DNA of 64,000 nucleotides, taken from NCBI RefSeq assembly GCF_026236535.1, contig NZ_JAHTMW010000002.1:1-64000 (forward strand), read 5' to 3'. Source of the DNA: Streptomyces sp. SKN60. GTDB lineage: Bacteria > Actinomycetota > Actinomycetes > Streptomycetales > Streptomycetaceae. Each line of letters begins with the position of its first letter. The first letter of the stretch is position 1. The notes below the pieces were generated by a model. It ran no database searches, was not told where the DNA came from, and saw only the letters and a list, made by a program, of their open reading frames with translations. The position numbers and the translations under genes were made by a program. Positions 43,129 to 51,799 of the stretch are shown here, one piece after another.

Positions 43129-43755
43129 ATGACGAGCGTGCTTGACCTTGCCCCCGCCGCCCCCGTCGTCCCGGTCGTCGTGATCGAGGACGCCGCCGAC
43201 GCCGTGCCGCTGGCCCGCGCCCTGGTGGCCGGCGGTCTGCCGCTGATCGAGGTGACCCTGCGCACCCCGGCCGCGCTCGACGCGATCCGGGCGATCGGCG
43301 CGGAGGTGCCGGAGGCGGTCGTCGGCGCGGGCACGGTCGTGTCCGCCGCCGGGGTCGCGAACGCGGCCGGCGCGGGCGCCCGCTTCCTGGTCAGCCCCGG
43401 CTGGACCGACGGGCTGCTCGACGCGATGCGCGGCTCGGGCGTGCCGTTCCTGCCGGGTGTGTCGACGACCTCGGAGGTGGTGGCGCTGCTCGAACGCGGG
43501 GTGACGGACATGAAGTTCTTCCCGGCGCAGGCGGCGGGCGGCGTCCCGTACCTCAGGTCGCTCTCCGGGCCGCTCCCGCAGGCCCGGTTCTGCCCGACCG
43601 GCGGCGTCTCGCTCGCCTCGGCGCCGGCCTATCTGGCCCTGCCGAACGTCGCCTGCGTCGGCGGCACGTGGATGCTGCCCGCCGGCGCCCTCGCGGCCCG
43701 GGACTGGGCGCGGGTCGAGTCGCTGGCCCGCGAGGCGGCGGCGCTGGCCCACTAG
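43129..43755 (+). CDS. eda: 2-dehydro-3-deoxyphosphogluconate (KDPG/KHG) aldolase
   Basis: A 208-residue class I aldolase. It splits 2-keto-3-deoxy-6-phosphogluconate into pyruvate and glyceraldehyde-3-phosphate, or acts on the 4-hydroxy analogue. Visible motifs are PLIEVTLRTPAAL with the catalytic Glu, VVGAGTVVSA, and the Schiff-base Lys in VTDMKFFPAQAAGG. GGAG lies 5 nt before ATG 43129. No Entner-Doudoroff dehydratase or keto-deoxygluconate kinase is next to it, so it is a stand-alone gene. Confidence 0.9.
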   Translation: MTSVLDLAPAAPVVPVVVIEDAADAVPLARALVAGGLPLIEVTLRTPAALDAIRAIGAEVPEAVVGAGTVVSAAGVANAAGAGARFLVSPGWTDGLLDAMRGSGVPFLPGVSTTSEVVALLERGVTDMKFFPAQAAGGVPYLRSLSGPLPQARFCPTGGVSLASAPAYLALPNVACVGGTWMLPAGALAARDWARVESLAREAAALAH

Positions 43756-43787
43756 CGGCCCGCGGTCAGGCCGCCTCGGCCCTCCGG

Positions 43788-45053
43788 TCAGGCCGCCTCG
43801 GGGACGGCCTCCTCCTGCCGGGGCGGTTCGGGCTGCGGGGTGAAGCGGGCCAGGCCCCGGCGGTCGTAGTAGTGCGTCATGGCGAAGCCGAAGAGCAGCG
43901 CGCCGGCGAACCCGATCGCGATCATCACCCAGGCGCGGGCGAGACCGGCGTCCGCGCGCGCGTCGAAATAGAGGATGGCGCGGACGCCGTCGGTGAGCTG
44001 GCGCATCGGCTCGAAGGTCGCGAGGAAGCGATAGAAGGCCGGGGTCGCCTGGAGCGGGATGGTGGCGCCGGAGGACGGCAGCGCGAGCGCGATGAAGACG
44101 AACATCGACACCAGCTGTCCGATGCCGCCGAAGGCCGCGTTGATGGCCTGGACGCCGAGGCCGACGGCCACGGTCGCGCAGTACGAGAAGATCCACAGCA
44201 GCGCCAGGTGGTCCGCGTCCATGCCGAGGATCGTGATCGTGGAGAACATCAGGAGCGAGGTCGTCAGGAGCGCGATCCCGGCCGTCATCATCATCTTCAG
44301 GAGCAGGGTCTGGGTGCGGCTGATCGGCACGGTCCGGTGGCGGGTGTGCCAGGGGCCGAGCTCGCTGTCCGCGTAGCCGAGGGCGGTGTCGACGCCGGCG
44401 TTGATGACGTTGCCGCCGATGAAGCCGGAGAGCACGAGCAGCAGCGTGTAGTAGAAGGCGGTCAGACCGAGTCCGCTGTGCCCGCCGATCGGGTTCCCGA
44501 CCCGGGTGGTCACCTCGACCGGGTCCGCGAGCAGCACCTTCGTCGTCGGGTCCGGGGCGGACGCGGCGAGCCGCTGCCCGATGGTCGCGGAGGCGCGCTG
44601 GGCCACGGTCTGGTTGATCTGGGCCGCCATGGAGGAGCCGAGGCTGCCGACGCCGGCGTTGGTGAGCACGGTCAGGGTCGGCCGGGCGGTGGCCCGGCGG
44701 GTCGTCAGGGCCTGGGCGGCGGCGCTGAAGTCGGGCGGCACGAACAGCGCCCCGTACACCTTCCCGGACGCCAGGTCGTCCTCGGCCCGCGCCCGCCCGA
44801 CGATCCGCCACTCGACGCTGTCCGGGCGGGCGGCCTTGCCGAGCGAGTCGGTGATCTCCTTGCCGAGCGGGCCGCGGTCCTCGTCGACGACGGCGATCGG
44901 CAGCCGGTGCAGGTCGTCGTTGGGGCTCAGGATGCCGCCCAGGTAGAGCAGGGCGAGGACCATGGTGACGAGCCCGCTGAGGACGGTCGGTACGAGCCAG
45001 AGCTTGGGGTTGCGGACGAGCGCGCCGGCGGGCCGGGGGGTCGCGGGGGCCAT
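43788..45053 (-). CDS. ABC-2-type / YhgE-Pip-like membrane protein
   Basis: A 421-residue protein with one helix near the N-terminus (about 20-42), a large extracytoplasmic domain (about 45-205) and five helices in the C-terminal half, the layout of ABC-2-type permeases and YhgE/Pip proteins. The extracytoplasmic part includes LPIAVVDEDRGPLGKEITDS, typical of this fold. No ATPase gene is adjacent. ATG 45053 is preferred because GGAG lies 5 nt upstream; an ATG at 45107 is in frame but lacks one. Direct repeats of GGTCAGGCCGCCTCGG flank its stop (from 43765 and 43786). Confidence 0.8.
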   Translation of the reverse strand: MAPATPRPAGALVRNPKLWLVPTVLSGLVTMVLALLYLGGILSPNDDLHRLPIAVVDEDRGPLGKEITDSLGKAARPDSVEWRIVGRARAEDDLASGKVYGALFVPPDFSAAAQALTTRRATARPTLTVLTNAGVGSLGSSMAAQINQTVAQRASATIGQRLAASAPDPTTKVLLADPVEVTTRVGNPIGGHSGLGLTAFYYTLLLVLSGFIGGNVINAGVDTALGYADSELGPWHTRHRTVPISRTQTLLLKMMMTAGIALLTTSLLMFSTITILGMDADHLALLWIFSYCATVAVGLGVQAINAAFGGIGQLVSMFVFIALALPSSGATIPLQATPAFYRFLATFEPMRQLTDGVRAILYFDARADAGLARAWVMIAIGFAGALLFGFAMTHYYDRRGLARFTPQPEPPRQEEAVPEAA

Positions 45054-45151
45054 GGTTCTCCACGGGGGCTGGGGGCGGACCGGTGGGGGGATCTGTCCGT
45101 TGCCCATGGTCGGCGCCGGGCCGCCCGTAACCGCGCATTGACGCCCCGGTG

Positions 45152-46006
45152 CTAGTCGGTGTTCTCGGTCTCCTCGTGGAAGGCCACCCGGGTGTGGTCG
45201 GCGATCGGCCGGTAACCGAGGCGCTGGTAGAGGGCGTTGCTGGTCGGGTTCGCGCGGTCGGTGAAGAGCAGCACCTGTGCGGCACCGGCCGCGCGGGCGG
45301 CCCGGCCGGCCTCGGTGGTCACGGCGCCGGCGTAGCCCCGGGCGCGGTGGGCGGGCGGGGTGTAGACGAGCGAGACGCGGGCCTGGCCGGCGGCGGGCCG
45401 CGAGAAGCTCGCCATCGCGACGGGCCGGCCGTCCGTCTCCCAGAACCGGAGCCGGCCCTCCCGGACCATCGCCTCGGCGTGCGCGGAGTAGTCGGCGCCG
45501 GGGTCCTCCCCGACGTCCCCGGCGTACGCGCTCATCCACTCCAGGAGCAGCGGTACGTCTCCGGGCCCGGCGCTCCGGGCGGCGCCGGGCGGTACGGGCC
45601 GGGGCGCGGTCAGCTCGCCGAGCCGGAACAGGCGCAGCCGCATCGAGGTGCGGGCCGCCCGCCCGGTGGCGGCGGCGAAGGGCGCGGCGAACGCGTCGAC
45701 GGTCGCGGCCTCGCCGCGCGCCTCCCGCACGGTACGGGGCAGCCCGGCCTCGGGCAGCGCGGTCGCGAGCGCGCGGGCGGCGGCGTCCGGCATCACGCCG
45801 AGCAGCAGCGTCCCGGGCCCGTCCACGAGCAGGCAGGCCCCGCTCACCGCCCCGTCCGCCTCCGCCTGGGCCGTCCACCAGCAGCGGGTGGTGCCGGGGG
45901 CGTCGAGCAGGGTGAGGAGCCCGGTGTTGCGCTCCGGTTCGGCGGCCACGAAGTCCCGGGCGGCGTCCGGGAAGGCGGCCGGGTCGGTGGTGAAGTGCCA
46001 GCTCAT
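45152..46006 (-). CDS. GNAT-family N-acetyltransferase
   Basis: A 284-residue acetyltransferase. The C-terminal half (about 145-284) is a GNAT domain with the acetyl-CoA-binding loop VYTPPAHRARGYAGAVTTEA and TDRANPTSNALYQRLGYRP. The N-terminal half is a degenerate partner domain seen in two-domain members. Substrate unknown. It is in the same orientation as the upstream RNase H operon but 67 nt away. Confidence 0.85.
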   Translation of the reverse strand: MSWHFTTDPAAFPDAARDFVAAEPERNTGLLTLLDAPGTTRCWWTAQAEADGAVSGACLLVDGPGTLLLGVMPDAAARALATALPEAGLPRTVREARGEAATVDAFAAPFAAATGRAARTSMRLRLFRLGELTAPRPVPPGAARSAGPGDVPLLLEWMSAYAGDVGEDPGADYSAHAEAMVREGRLRFWETDGRPVAMASFSRPAAGQARVSLVYTPPAHRARGYAGAVTTEAGRAARAAGAAQVLLFTDRANPTSNALYQRLGYRPIADHTRVAFHEETENTD

Positions 46007-46073
46007 GCCGCGATGTTGGTACGGCGCGGGGCGCGGGTCCAGCGCTTTTGCGGCCGGGCGCTGCGGACAGGAC

Positions 46074-47432
46074 CTAGCGGAGGTGGGAGGTGTCGTTGAG
46101 CAGCCGCACCGAGGCGTTGCCGTCCGCGTAGTACGCCACCGCCGACAGCGAGGCGGCGGACAGCTCCATCCGGAACAGCGACTCCGGCGGGGCGCCGAGG
46201 GCGAGCCGTACCAGGGTCTTGATGGGGGTGACATGGGTGACGAGCAGCACCGTGCGGCCCGCGTGCGCGGCGGCAAGCCGGTCCCGGGTGACGGCGACCC
46301 TGCGGGCCACCGTCGCGAAGCTCTCGCCGCCGCCGGTCGGGGCGGCCTTCGGCGAGGCGAGCCACGCGTCCAGGTCGTCCTTGTACCGCTCGCGCACCTC
46401 CGCGAACGTCAGCCCCTCCCACGCGCCGAAGTCGGTCTCCCGCAGCCCCTGCTCGATCCGCACGTCCAGACCGAGCCGCGCGGCCACGGCCTGCGCGGTC
46501 TGCCGGCAGCGGGTCAGCGGCGAACTGACGATCTCCTGGATCGTCCCCCGCGCGGCCAGCGCCGCCGCGACGGCCTCCGCCTGCCGTACCCCGGCCGCCG
46601 ACAGCTCCGGATCCGACCCCCCGCTCCCCGAGAACCGCTTCTCGGGCGTCAACGCCGTCTCCCCGTGCCGCAACAACACGAACGTCGCCGGCGCCCCCAT
46701 GTCGGGCCCGGACCAGCCGGAGGCGGGGGCGGTGGGGGCGGGGGTGGTCGGGGCGGGGTGTCCCGCCTCCGCCTCGAAGTCGCCGCTCGTGGCCGCCTCC
46801 CGGTCGGCCTCCGCCGCCGCCGAGAGGGACGCGCGGGCCTGGGCGGCGAGGGTCTCGTCGGGGGCGAACAGGCCCTCGGGCTCCGGCTCGGGGCGGGTGC
46901 TCGCGAGGGCGGCGCGGGCACGGGCCGCGCCGGCCGTCGCGTCGCCCGCGGCGGCGCGGGCCGCGGCGAGGTCGGCGGTCGGGGCGAGGGCCGCGGTGGT
47001 GGCGGAGGGGGACCACTGCTCGCCGCGCCGACCGGCGTCCATCGCCTCGTTGGCGAGCCGGTCCGCGTGCTTGTTGCGCTCGCGCGGGATCCACTCGTAG
47101 CGCACGCGGCCGGCCGGGAAGACCCGGGCGGCCTCGGCGGCGAGCGGCTTCATGTCGGGGTGCTTGATCTTCCAGCGGCCGGACATCTGCTCGACGACCA
47201 GCTTGGAGTCCATGCGGACGTGGACCGTGGCGTCGGGGAAGAGCTCCAGGGCGGCCCGCAGGCCGGCCACCAGGCCCTTGTACTCGGCCACGTTGTTCGT
47301 GGCGACGCCGATGAACTCGGCGCGCTCGGCCAGGGTCTCGCCCGTGGCCGGGTCGAGGACCACCGCGCCGTAGCCGGCGGGGCCCGGGTTGCCCCGGGAG
47401 CCGCCGTCGGCCTCGACCACGAGCTCGCGCAT
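46074..47432 (-). CDS. Bifunctional RNase H / acid phosphatase
   Basis: A 452-residue two-domain protein. The N-terminal RNase HI domain (1-130) has VEADGGSRGNPGPAGYGAVV, NNVAEYKGL and HVRMDSKLVVEQ with the acidic catalytic residues. A long Ala/Pro-rich linker (about 135-245) leads to a histidine phosphatase domain with FVLLRHGETALTPEKRFSG, the catalytic His in RHGE and VLLVTHVTPIK. The order matches M. tuberculosis Rv2228c, where it removes RNA/DNA hybrids and has CobC-like phosphatase activity. Its ATG overlaps the Zn-ribbon gene stop by 1 nt. Confidence 0.92.
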   Translation of the reverse strand: MRELVVEADGGSRGNPGPAGYGAVVLDPATGETLAERAEFIGVATNNVAEYKGLVAGLRAALELFPDATVHVRMDSKLVVEQMSGRWKIKHPDMKPLAAEAARVFPAGRVRYEWIPRERNKHADRLANEAMDAGRRGEQWSPSATTAALAPTADLAAARAAAGDATAGAARARAALASTRPEPEPEGLFAPDETLAAQARASLSAAAEADREAATSGDFEAEAGHPAPTTPAPTAPASGWSGPDMGAPATFVLLRHGETALTPEKRFSGSGGSDPELSAAGVRQAEAVAAALAARGTIQEIVSSPLTRCRQTAQAVAARLGLDVRIEQGLRETDFGAWEGLTFAEVRERYKDDLDAWLASPKAAPTGGGESFATVARRVAVTRDRLAAAHAGRTVLLVTHVTPIKTLVRLALGAPPESLFRMELSAASLSAVAYYADGNASVRLLNDTSHLR

Positions 47433-48175
47433 TACAGGCCGGACTCCGACGTGCGGACCAGGATCCGGCGGCAGTTCTCGCACCGCACGACCGCGTCGGC
47501 GGCGGCGGCCCGCACCTCGTTGAGCTCGGTGATGTTGAGCTCGATGTGGCAGCCCTCGCACTTGCGCTGGTAGAGCCGGGCCGCGCCGACGCCGCCCTGC
47601 TGCTCGCGCAGCTTCTCGTACAGCTTCAGGAGGTCGGCCGGGACGGTGCCGGCGACGAGCTCGCGCTCCTTGGTGACGGAGGCGGCCTCGTCGTCGAGCC
47701 CGGCCTGGGCGGTGTCGCGGCGGGCGGTGGCGTCGTCGACCTTGGCCTGGACGGCGGCGACCCGGCCGGTCAGTTCGGCGACCCGCTCCTGGGCGGACTC
47801 GCGGCGCTCCATGACCTCCAGGACGATCTCCTCCAGGTCGCCCTGGCGCTTGGCGAGCGAGGTGATCTCACGCTGGAGGTTCTCCAGGTCCTTCGGGGAG
47901 GACACGGCGCCGGAGTCGAGGCGCTGCTGGTCGCGGGCGGCGCGCTGGCGCACCTGGTCGACGTCCTGCTCCGCCTTGGTCTGCTCGCGGGCGCAGTCGC
48001 TCTCCTCGGTCTGCGCGGCGACGAGCAGGTCGCGCAGCTGGGTGAGGTCCTTGTTCAGCGACTCGATCTCGGCGTGCTCCGGCAGCGACTTGCGCTTGTG
48101 CGCGATCTGCTGGAGGCGCACGTCCAGCGCCTGGACGTCGAGAAGTCGGATCTGGTCGGCGGGCGCGGCGTTCAG
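47432..48175 (-). CDS. Coiled-coil C4-type zinc-ribbon protein, apparent CTG start
   Basis: A 247-residue protein: a long helical hairpin (about 5-195; for example LPEHAEIESLNKDLTQLRDLL) and a zinc ribbon at the end with C-E-G-C (KCEGCHIEL) and C-E-N-C (RCENCRRIL). It resembles Rv2229c of mycobacteria and lies in the same order between Nif3 and RNase H genes. No ATG, GTG or TTG fits the start: the family N-terminus NAAPADQIRLLDVQ follows directly on CTG 48175, which overlaps the Nif3 stop (CTGA) and has GGAG 7 nt upstream. Confidence 0.85.
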   Translation of the reverse strand: MNAAPADQIRLLDVQALDVRLQQIAHKRKSLPEHAEIESLNKDLTQLRDLLVAAQTEESDCAREQTKAEQDVDQVRQRAARDQQRLDSGAVSSPKDLENLQREITSLAKRQGDLEEIVLEVMERRESAQERVAELTGRVAAVQAKVDDATARRDTAQAGLDDEAASVTKERELVAGTVPADLLKLYEKLREQQGGVGAARLYQRKCEGCHIELNITELNEVRAAAADAVVRCENCRRILVRTSESGL

Positions 48176-48990
48176 TTGGGGGCTCCAGGAGAGGTGTGGT
48201 GGGCGGACCAGGGGTCGGTGACCGTCGTCGAGACATGGACCCGCAGGTCCCAGCCGTGGCGGTCGGAGATCGTGTCGAGCTGCGCGGCGGCCTGCTCGCA
48301 CCAGGGCCATTCGGTGGCCCAGTGGGCGGCGTCGACGAGCCCGAGGGGAGAGTGCTGGGTGGCCTCGGAGGCCGGGTGGTGGCGCAGGTCGGCGGTGAGG
48401 AAGGCGTCCACCCCGGCGGCGCGGACGGCGCCGAAGAGGCTGTCGCCGGAGCCGCCGCTGACGGCGACCCGGCGCACCGGCATCTCGGGGTCGCCGGCCA
48501 CCCGGATGCCCTGCGCGGTCGAGGGCAGCCGCTTGGCGGCGCGCGCGGCGAACTCGGCCAGCGTCTCGGGCTGGTCCAGCTCGCAGATCCGGCCGAGACC
48601 GGTCTCGGGGACGAGGGGGCCGGTGACCCGCAGGTCGAGGGCGCCGGCGAGGGCGTCGGAGACGCCGGGCTCGGCGGTGTCGGCGTTGGTGTGCGCCACG
48701 TGCAGGGCGATGTCGTGCTTGATCAGGGTGTGCACGACCCGGCCCTTGAAGTGGCCGGCCGCCACCGTCGTCGTCCCGCGCAGATAGAGCGGGTGGTGGG
48801 TGACGATCAGGTCGGCGCCGAGGCGGATCGCCTCCTCGGCGATCTCCTGGACGGGGTCGACCGCGAACAGGACGCGGGTGACCTGGGCGTCGGGGTCGCC
48901 GCAGACCGTGCCGACGGCGTCCCACGACTCGGCCCGCTCTGGCGGCCAGAGGGCGTCGAGCTCGGCGATGACTTCAGACAGACGGGGCAC
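48172..48990 (-). CDS. Nif3-like dinuclear metal centre protein
   Basis: A 272-residue member of the Nif3/YbgI family. Metal-binding motifs are visible: VTHHPLYLRG near 69-78, HTNADTA near 98-104, and a C-terminal HWATEWPW. It is annotated in some genomes as GTP cyclohydrolase I type 2-like, but function is unproven. GTG 48990 fits the family N-terminus PRLSEVIAELDALWPPERAE; TAGCCT lies 7 nt upstream with no Shine-Dalgarno, suggesting a leaderless mRNA. First gene of the Nif3, Zn-ribbon, RNase H operon. Confidence 0.88.
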   Translation of the reverse strand: MPRLSEVIAELDALWPPERAESWDAVGTVCGDPDAQVTRVLFAVDPVQEIAEEAIRLGADLIVTHHPLYLRGTTTVAAGHFKGRVVHTLIKHDIALHVAHTNADTAEPGVSDALAGALDLRVTGPLVPETGLGRICELDQPETLAEFAARAAKRLPSTAQGIRVAGDPEMPVRRVAVSGGSGDSLFGAVRAAGVDAFLTADLRHHPASEATQHSPLGLVDAAHWATEWPWCEQAAAQLDTISDRHGWDLRVHVSTTVTDPWSAHHTSPGAPN

Positions 48991-49105
48991 GAGGGAAAGG
49001 CTACCTGCCCCTCGTGCCCCGCCGTTCTTGCCTGTGGACAACCCGGGGCCGGCCCCTGCCCCTGTGGACAACCCCGGCCGGCCCCGCCCCCGGGTCCGTC
49101 CGGTG

Positions 49106-50146
49106 CTACTTCTTCACGAGGTCGGCGCGCAGGTCGTCGAGCACGCTGTTCGCCGCCGTCACGCCGAGGCCCAGGTACCAGGTCTCGTCCGGCACGTCCT
49201 TGGCCTGGCCGGCCTTGACCGCCTTGAGGTTCTTCCAGAGCGGGTTGGCCTGGGCGGTGTCGCGCTTGGTGGCCTTGGCGTCGCCGTACACGCCGGTGAA
49301 GATCCAGTCGCCGTCGGCCTGGTCGATCTTCTCCGGGCTGACCTCGACGGCGAGGTCGTTGACCTGCTGGTTCGCGGGGCGCGGCAGGCCGGCGTCCTGA
49401 AGGATGGTGCCGATGAAGGAGGCCTTCGCGTAGAGGCGGATCTTGCCGGGGAGGTAGCGGACCATGGAGATGGTCGGCTTGTTCGGGCCGATGTCCGTGC
49501 CGAGCTGCTTCGCCTTGGTCTCGTAGGCGGCGAGCTTCGCCTTCGCCTCGGCGGTCCGGTCGAGCGCGGCGGCGTTGAGGAGGTAGTTCTCCTTCCAGGT
49601 GAAGCCCGGGCGGATGGAGAACACGGTCGGGGCGATCTTCGACAGCTCGTCGTACTTGTCGGCGGCGCGCAGCTGGCTGCCGAGGATCAGATCGGGTTCG
49701 AGGTTGGCGATGGCCTCGAGGTTGAGGTTGTTGATGGTGCCGACGTTCTTGGGCTCGCCGGCATCCTTCTTCAGATACGTGGGGATGCCATCGTCCCCCT
49801 CGGACGGAGCAAAGCCGACCGGCTTGATGCCGAGGGAGACGACGTTGTCGAGCTCGCCGACGTCGAGGACGACGACCCGCTTGGGGGCGGACTTGATCTC
49901 CGTCCTGCCGAGCGCGTGGGTGAGGGTGCGCGGGAACTGGCCGGGCTCGGCGTCGGTGCCCAGGGCGGCGGTCTTCGCGGCGGCGTCGCCGAAGTCCTTG
50001 CCGCCGACGGCGACGTCCTTCTTCTTGCCGCCCTCGTCCTTCTTGGCGCCGTCCGAGCTGCCGTCGCCTCCTCCGCAGGCCGCGAGAGCGAGCGCGGCGG
50101 CGAGGCTGAGTGCGGCGGCTGCGGTGCCGCGGCGGCGAAGGGACAT
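49106..50146 (-). CDS. Siderophore ABC transporter substrate-binding lipoprotein (DesE/FepB-like)
   Basis: A 346-residue iron-siderophore receptor lipoprotein. The signal LRRRGTAAAALSLAA ends in the lipobox ALAAC (Cys near 24). The two-lobed FecB-type fold includes RVVVLDVGELDNVVSLGIKPVG and INNLNLEAIANLEPDLILGSQL. It likely binds a hydroxamate siderophore such as desferrioxamine; ligand is inferred. No permease or ATPase is adjacent. A strong iron box is 89 nt upstream, so iron starvation should induce it. Confidence 0.9.
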   Translation of the reverse strand: MSLRRRGTAAAALSLAAALALAACGGGDGSSDGAKKDEGGKKKDVAVGGKDFGDAAAKTAALGTDAEPGQFPRTLTHALGRTEIKSAPKRVVVLDVGELDNVVSLGIKPVGFAPSEGDDGIPTYLKKDAGEPKNVGTINNLNLEAIANLEPDLILGSQLRAADKYDELSKIAPTVFSIRPGFTWKENYLLNAAALDRTAEAKAKLAAYETKAKQLGTDIGPNKPTISMVRYLPGKIRLYAKASFIGTILQDAGLPRPANQQVNDLAVEVSPEKIDQADGDWIFTGVYGDAKATKRDTAQANPLWKNLKAVKAGQAKDVPDETWYLGLGVTAANSVLDDLRADLVKK

Positions 50147-50234
50147 GCGGGGTCTCCTGTACGCGTACGGGGTGGACGGCGCCGCCGCGGAAGTACGGCA
50201 GCCGGCGACCCGTCAGCGGACGGATCGCTTCCAC

Positions 50235-50253
50235 TTAGGGTCGCCTTACCTTA
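50235..50253 (-). promoter_or_regulatory. Iron box (IdeR/DmdR operator) before the siderophore-binding gene
   Basis: TTAGGGTCGCCTTACCTTA on the plus strand is a close match to the 19-bp TTAGGTTAGGCTAACCTAA operator. It lies 89-107 nt upstream of the lipoprotein start, in the expected promoter position. Confidence 0.8.
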
Positions 50254-50396
50254 CCCATCCCTGGCCCCGCCAGCACAACCCGCCCCCGCCGCTCGGCGGA
50301 ATCCCCGGACCGCCACCCATTGGGGTGAAGAGAGGTGACTCGTGTTGTTCGGCTGGAAGTGCGAAAACTAGCTTCGTAGCCGGAGGTGACGAGCCG

Positions 50397-51527
50397 ATGA
50401 CAGCCTGTGCCATCGAAGCCCCCGCCGAAGACGGTGACGCGGTGTGGCCCACGGGATTCACGATCACCGCGAACGGCGCCTACGCGGCGCGGCTCGCCGG
50501 TTCGGGCGAGGCGCTGTTCGTGGAGCGCTGGACCCTGGACGGCCCCGAGCCCTACGCCGTACCGCTGCCGCTCGCCCAACCGGAGGAGCCCGGCGCGCTG
50601 CTGCTGCCGCTGGCGGACGGGCGGGTCCTGATCGGGCGCGCCGTGGACGGCCTTCGCCACACGTTCTCGCTGCTCTACCCGACCGGACCGGACACCGGCG
50701 AGCTCCTGCTCGGCTCGGTCGAGGCCCCCGCCCCCGGCGCCCTGACGCTGCTGCCGCCCTCGCCGGACGGCATCTGCGCCTACGCGATGTGCGTCGGCCC
50801 GGACTCCACCACGCTGTGGCTGGTCGCGGGCGGGGCCTTCGGCCCCGAGCGGGTCGCCGAGATCAAGGGCCGGTGCTCCGGCGGGGTGTGGCTGGACCGC
50901 ACCGGCCGGATACTGGCCCTCGACCGGCAGCTCGACGACGGCCCGGTCAAGGCCGTCGCGATCGACCTGGAGCGCGGTGGCGAGGCCACGCCACTCCTCC
51001 AGATCACCGAGGACAGCCACGACCGGCTGCTGCTCGCCGATCCCGACAGCGGACTGCTCCTCATCCGCTCCGACGCGCCCTCCCCCGGCCACGAGCGCCT
51101 CGGCTGGGGCGTCCTCGGCAGCCTGCTGCCGGTGCGCTTCCCCGAGTGCCTGCGGCTCGACGACGCGGCGGTGACCCCGTTCGCCGTCCAGCCGGGGCAG
51201 GTGCTGATGCCGGAGAGCTGCGGGGTCGCGCTGCGGATCGACGCGGCGGCCGGCAGCTGGGTCGGCCTGTGGCGGCCCTCCTCGCGCCGGATGCACCAAC
51301 TCGCCGCGCCCTTCGGCTGGCTGGCAGGTACGGGCCTGTGGACGCCCTCCGGCGTGCTCCGCCTCCCGTACGCGACGCCCGCCGCGCCCTGCGGCCTCGC
51401 CGACCTGGAGGAGCCGGCCGAGCCGGAACCGGAGCCGGTGGCCCCGGCGGCCGCCCCGGAGCCCAAGGTGTGCCGCCCCGTACCGCTCCAGGAAGCGCCG
51501 CTGACGGACCGTAAACAAGCGGGCTGA
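50397..51527 (+). CDS. Conserved hypothetical protein, beta-propeller-like
   Basis: A 376-residue soluble protein. Repeating beta patterns such as YAARLAGSGEALFVERWTL, GGVWLDRTGRILALDRQ and DRLLLADPDSGLLLIRSD suggest a beta-propeller-like fold. The C-terminus is a Glu/Pro-rich linker (EPAEPEPEPVAPAAAPEP) and a short tail. GGAGG lies 10 nt before the ATG. It diverges from the siderophore-binding protein. No function is known. Confidence 0.72.
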   Translation: MTACAIEAPAEDGDAVWPTGFTITANGAYAARLAGSGEALFVERWTLDGPEPYAVPLPLAQPEEPGALLLPLADGRVLIGRAVDGLRHTFSLLYPTGPDTGELLLGSVEAPAPGALTLLPPSPDGICAYAMCVGPDSTTLWLVAGGAFGPERVAEIKGRCSGGVWLDRTGRILALDRQLDDGPVKAVAIDLERGGEATPLLQITEDSHDRLLLADPDSGLLLIRSDAPSPGHERLGWGVLGSLLPVRFPECLRLDDAAVTPFAVQPGQVLMPESCGVALRIDAAAGSWVGLWRPSSRRMHQLAAPFGWLAGTGLWTPSGVLRLPYATPAAPCGLADLEEPAEPEPEPVAPAAAPEPKVCRPVPLQEAPLTDRKQAG

Positions 51528-51590
51528 ACAGGCTGATTAGACTCTCCGAGCCGCATCAGCAAGAGCGACGTTTACGGGGTGAGTTCCACC

Positions 51591-51713
51591 ATGAGCGACA
51601 CGGACCCGCAGGACCACGGCAACTCGGGCAAGCACCGTGGACCGGCCGCACCGGCGGAGGACTCCTCGTCCTCCCCGCACGGCCGCCACCGGCGCGAACC
51701 CGAGTCGCAGTGA
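51591..51713 (+). CDS. Small hydrophilic hypothetical protein
   Basis: A 40-residue protein rich in His, Ser, Gly and Asp (starts MSDTDPQDHGNSGKHRGPAA; ends RRHREP-like ESQ). TTAGACT at 51537-51543 could be the -10 of its own promoter. A strong terminator follows its stop by 33 nt, so it looks like a separate short transcription unit. It is similar to tiny proteins that recur in streptomycetes, from memory only. Confidence 0.6.
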   Translation: MSDTDPQDHGNSGKHRGPAAPAEDSSSSPHGRHRREPESQ

Positions 51714-51745
51714 GCGAAGTGCAGTGAACGAACGGTGAGTAGGTG

Positions 51746-51778
51746 AAGGGCCCCCGGACGACGCGTCCGGGGGCCCTT
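51746..51778. terminator. Strong bidirectional hairpin terminator
   Basis: AAGGGCCCCCGGACG-ACG-CGTCCGGGGGCCCTT: a perfect 15-bp stem with a 3-nt loop and AA/TT ends. It separates the small gene at 51591 from the convergent SDR operon. Confidence 0.85.
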
Positions 51779-51799
51779 CGTCTTCCCCCCTCGCGCGGC

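Noticed and set aside
43765..43801. Direct repeats GGTCAGGCCGCCTCGG as attachment sites
   Set aside because: They are 21 bp apart with no integrase or mobile gene nearby; one copy encodes the C-terminus of the membrane protein.
45054..45107. ATG 45107 as the start of the ABC-2-like protein
   Set aside because: No Shine-Dalgarno precedes it, while ATG 45053 has GGAG at 5 nt. It is not fully excluded.
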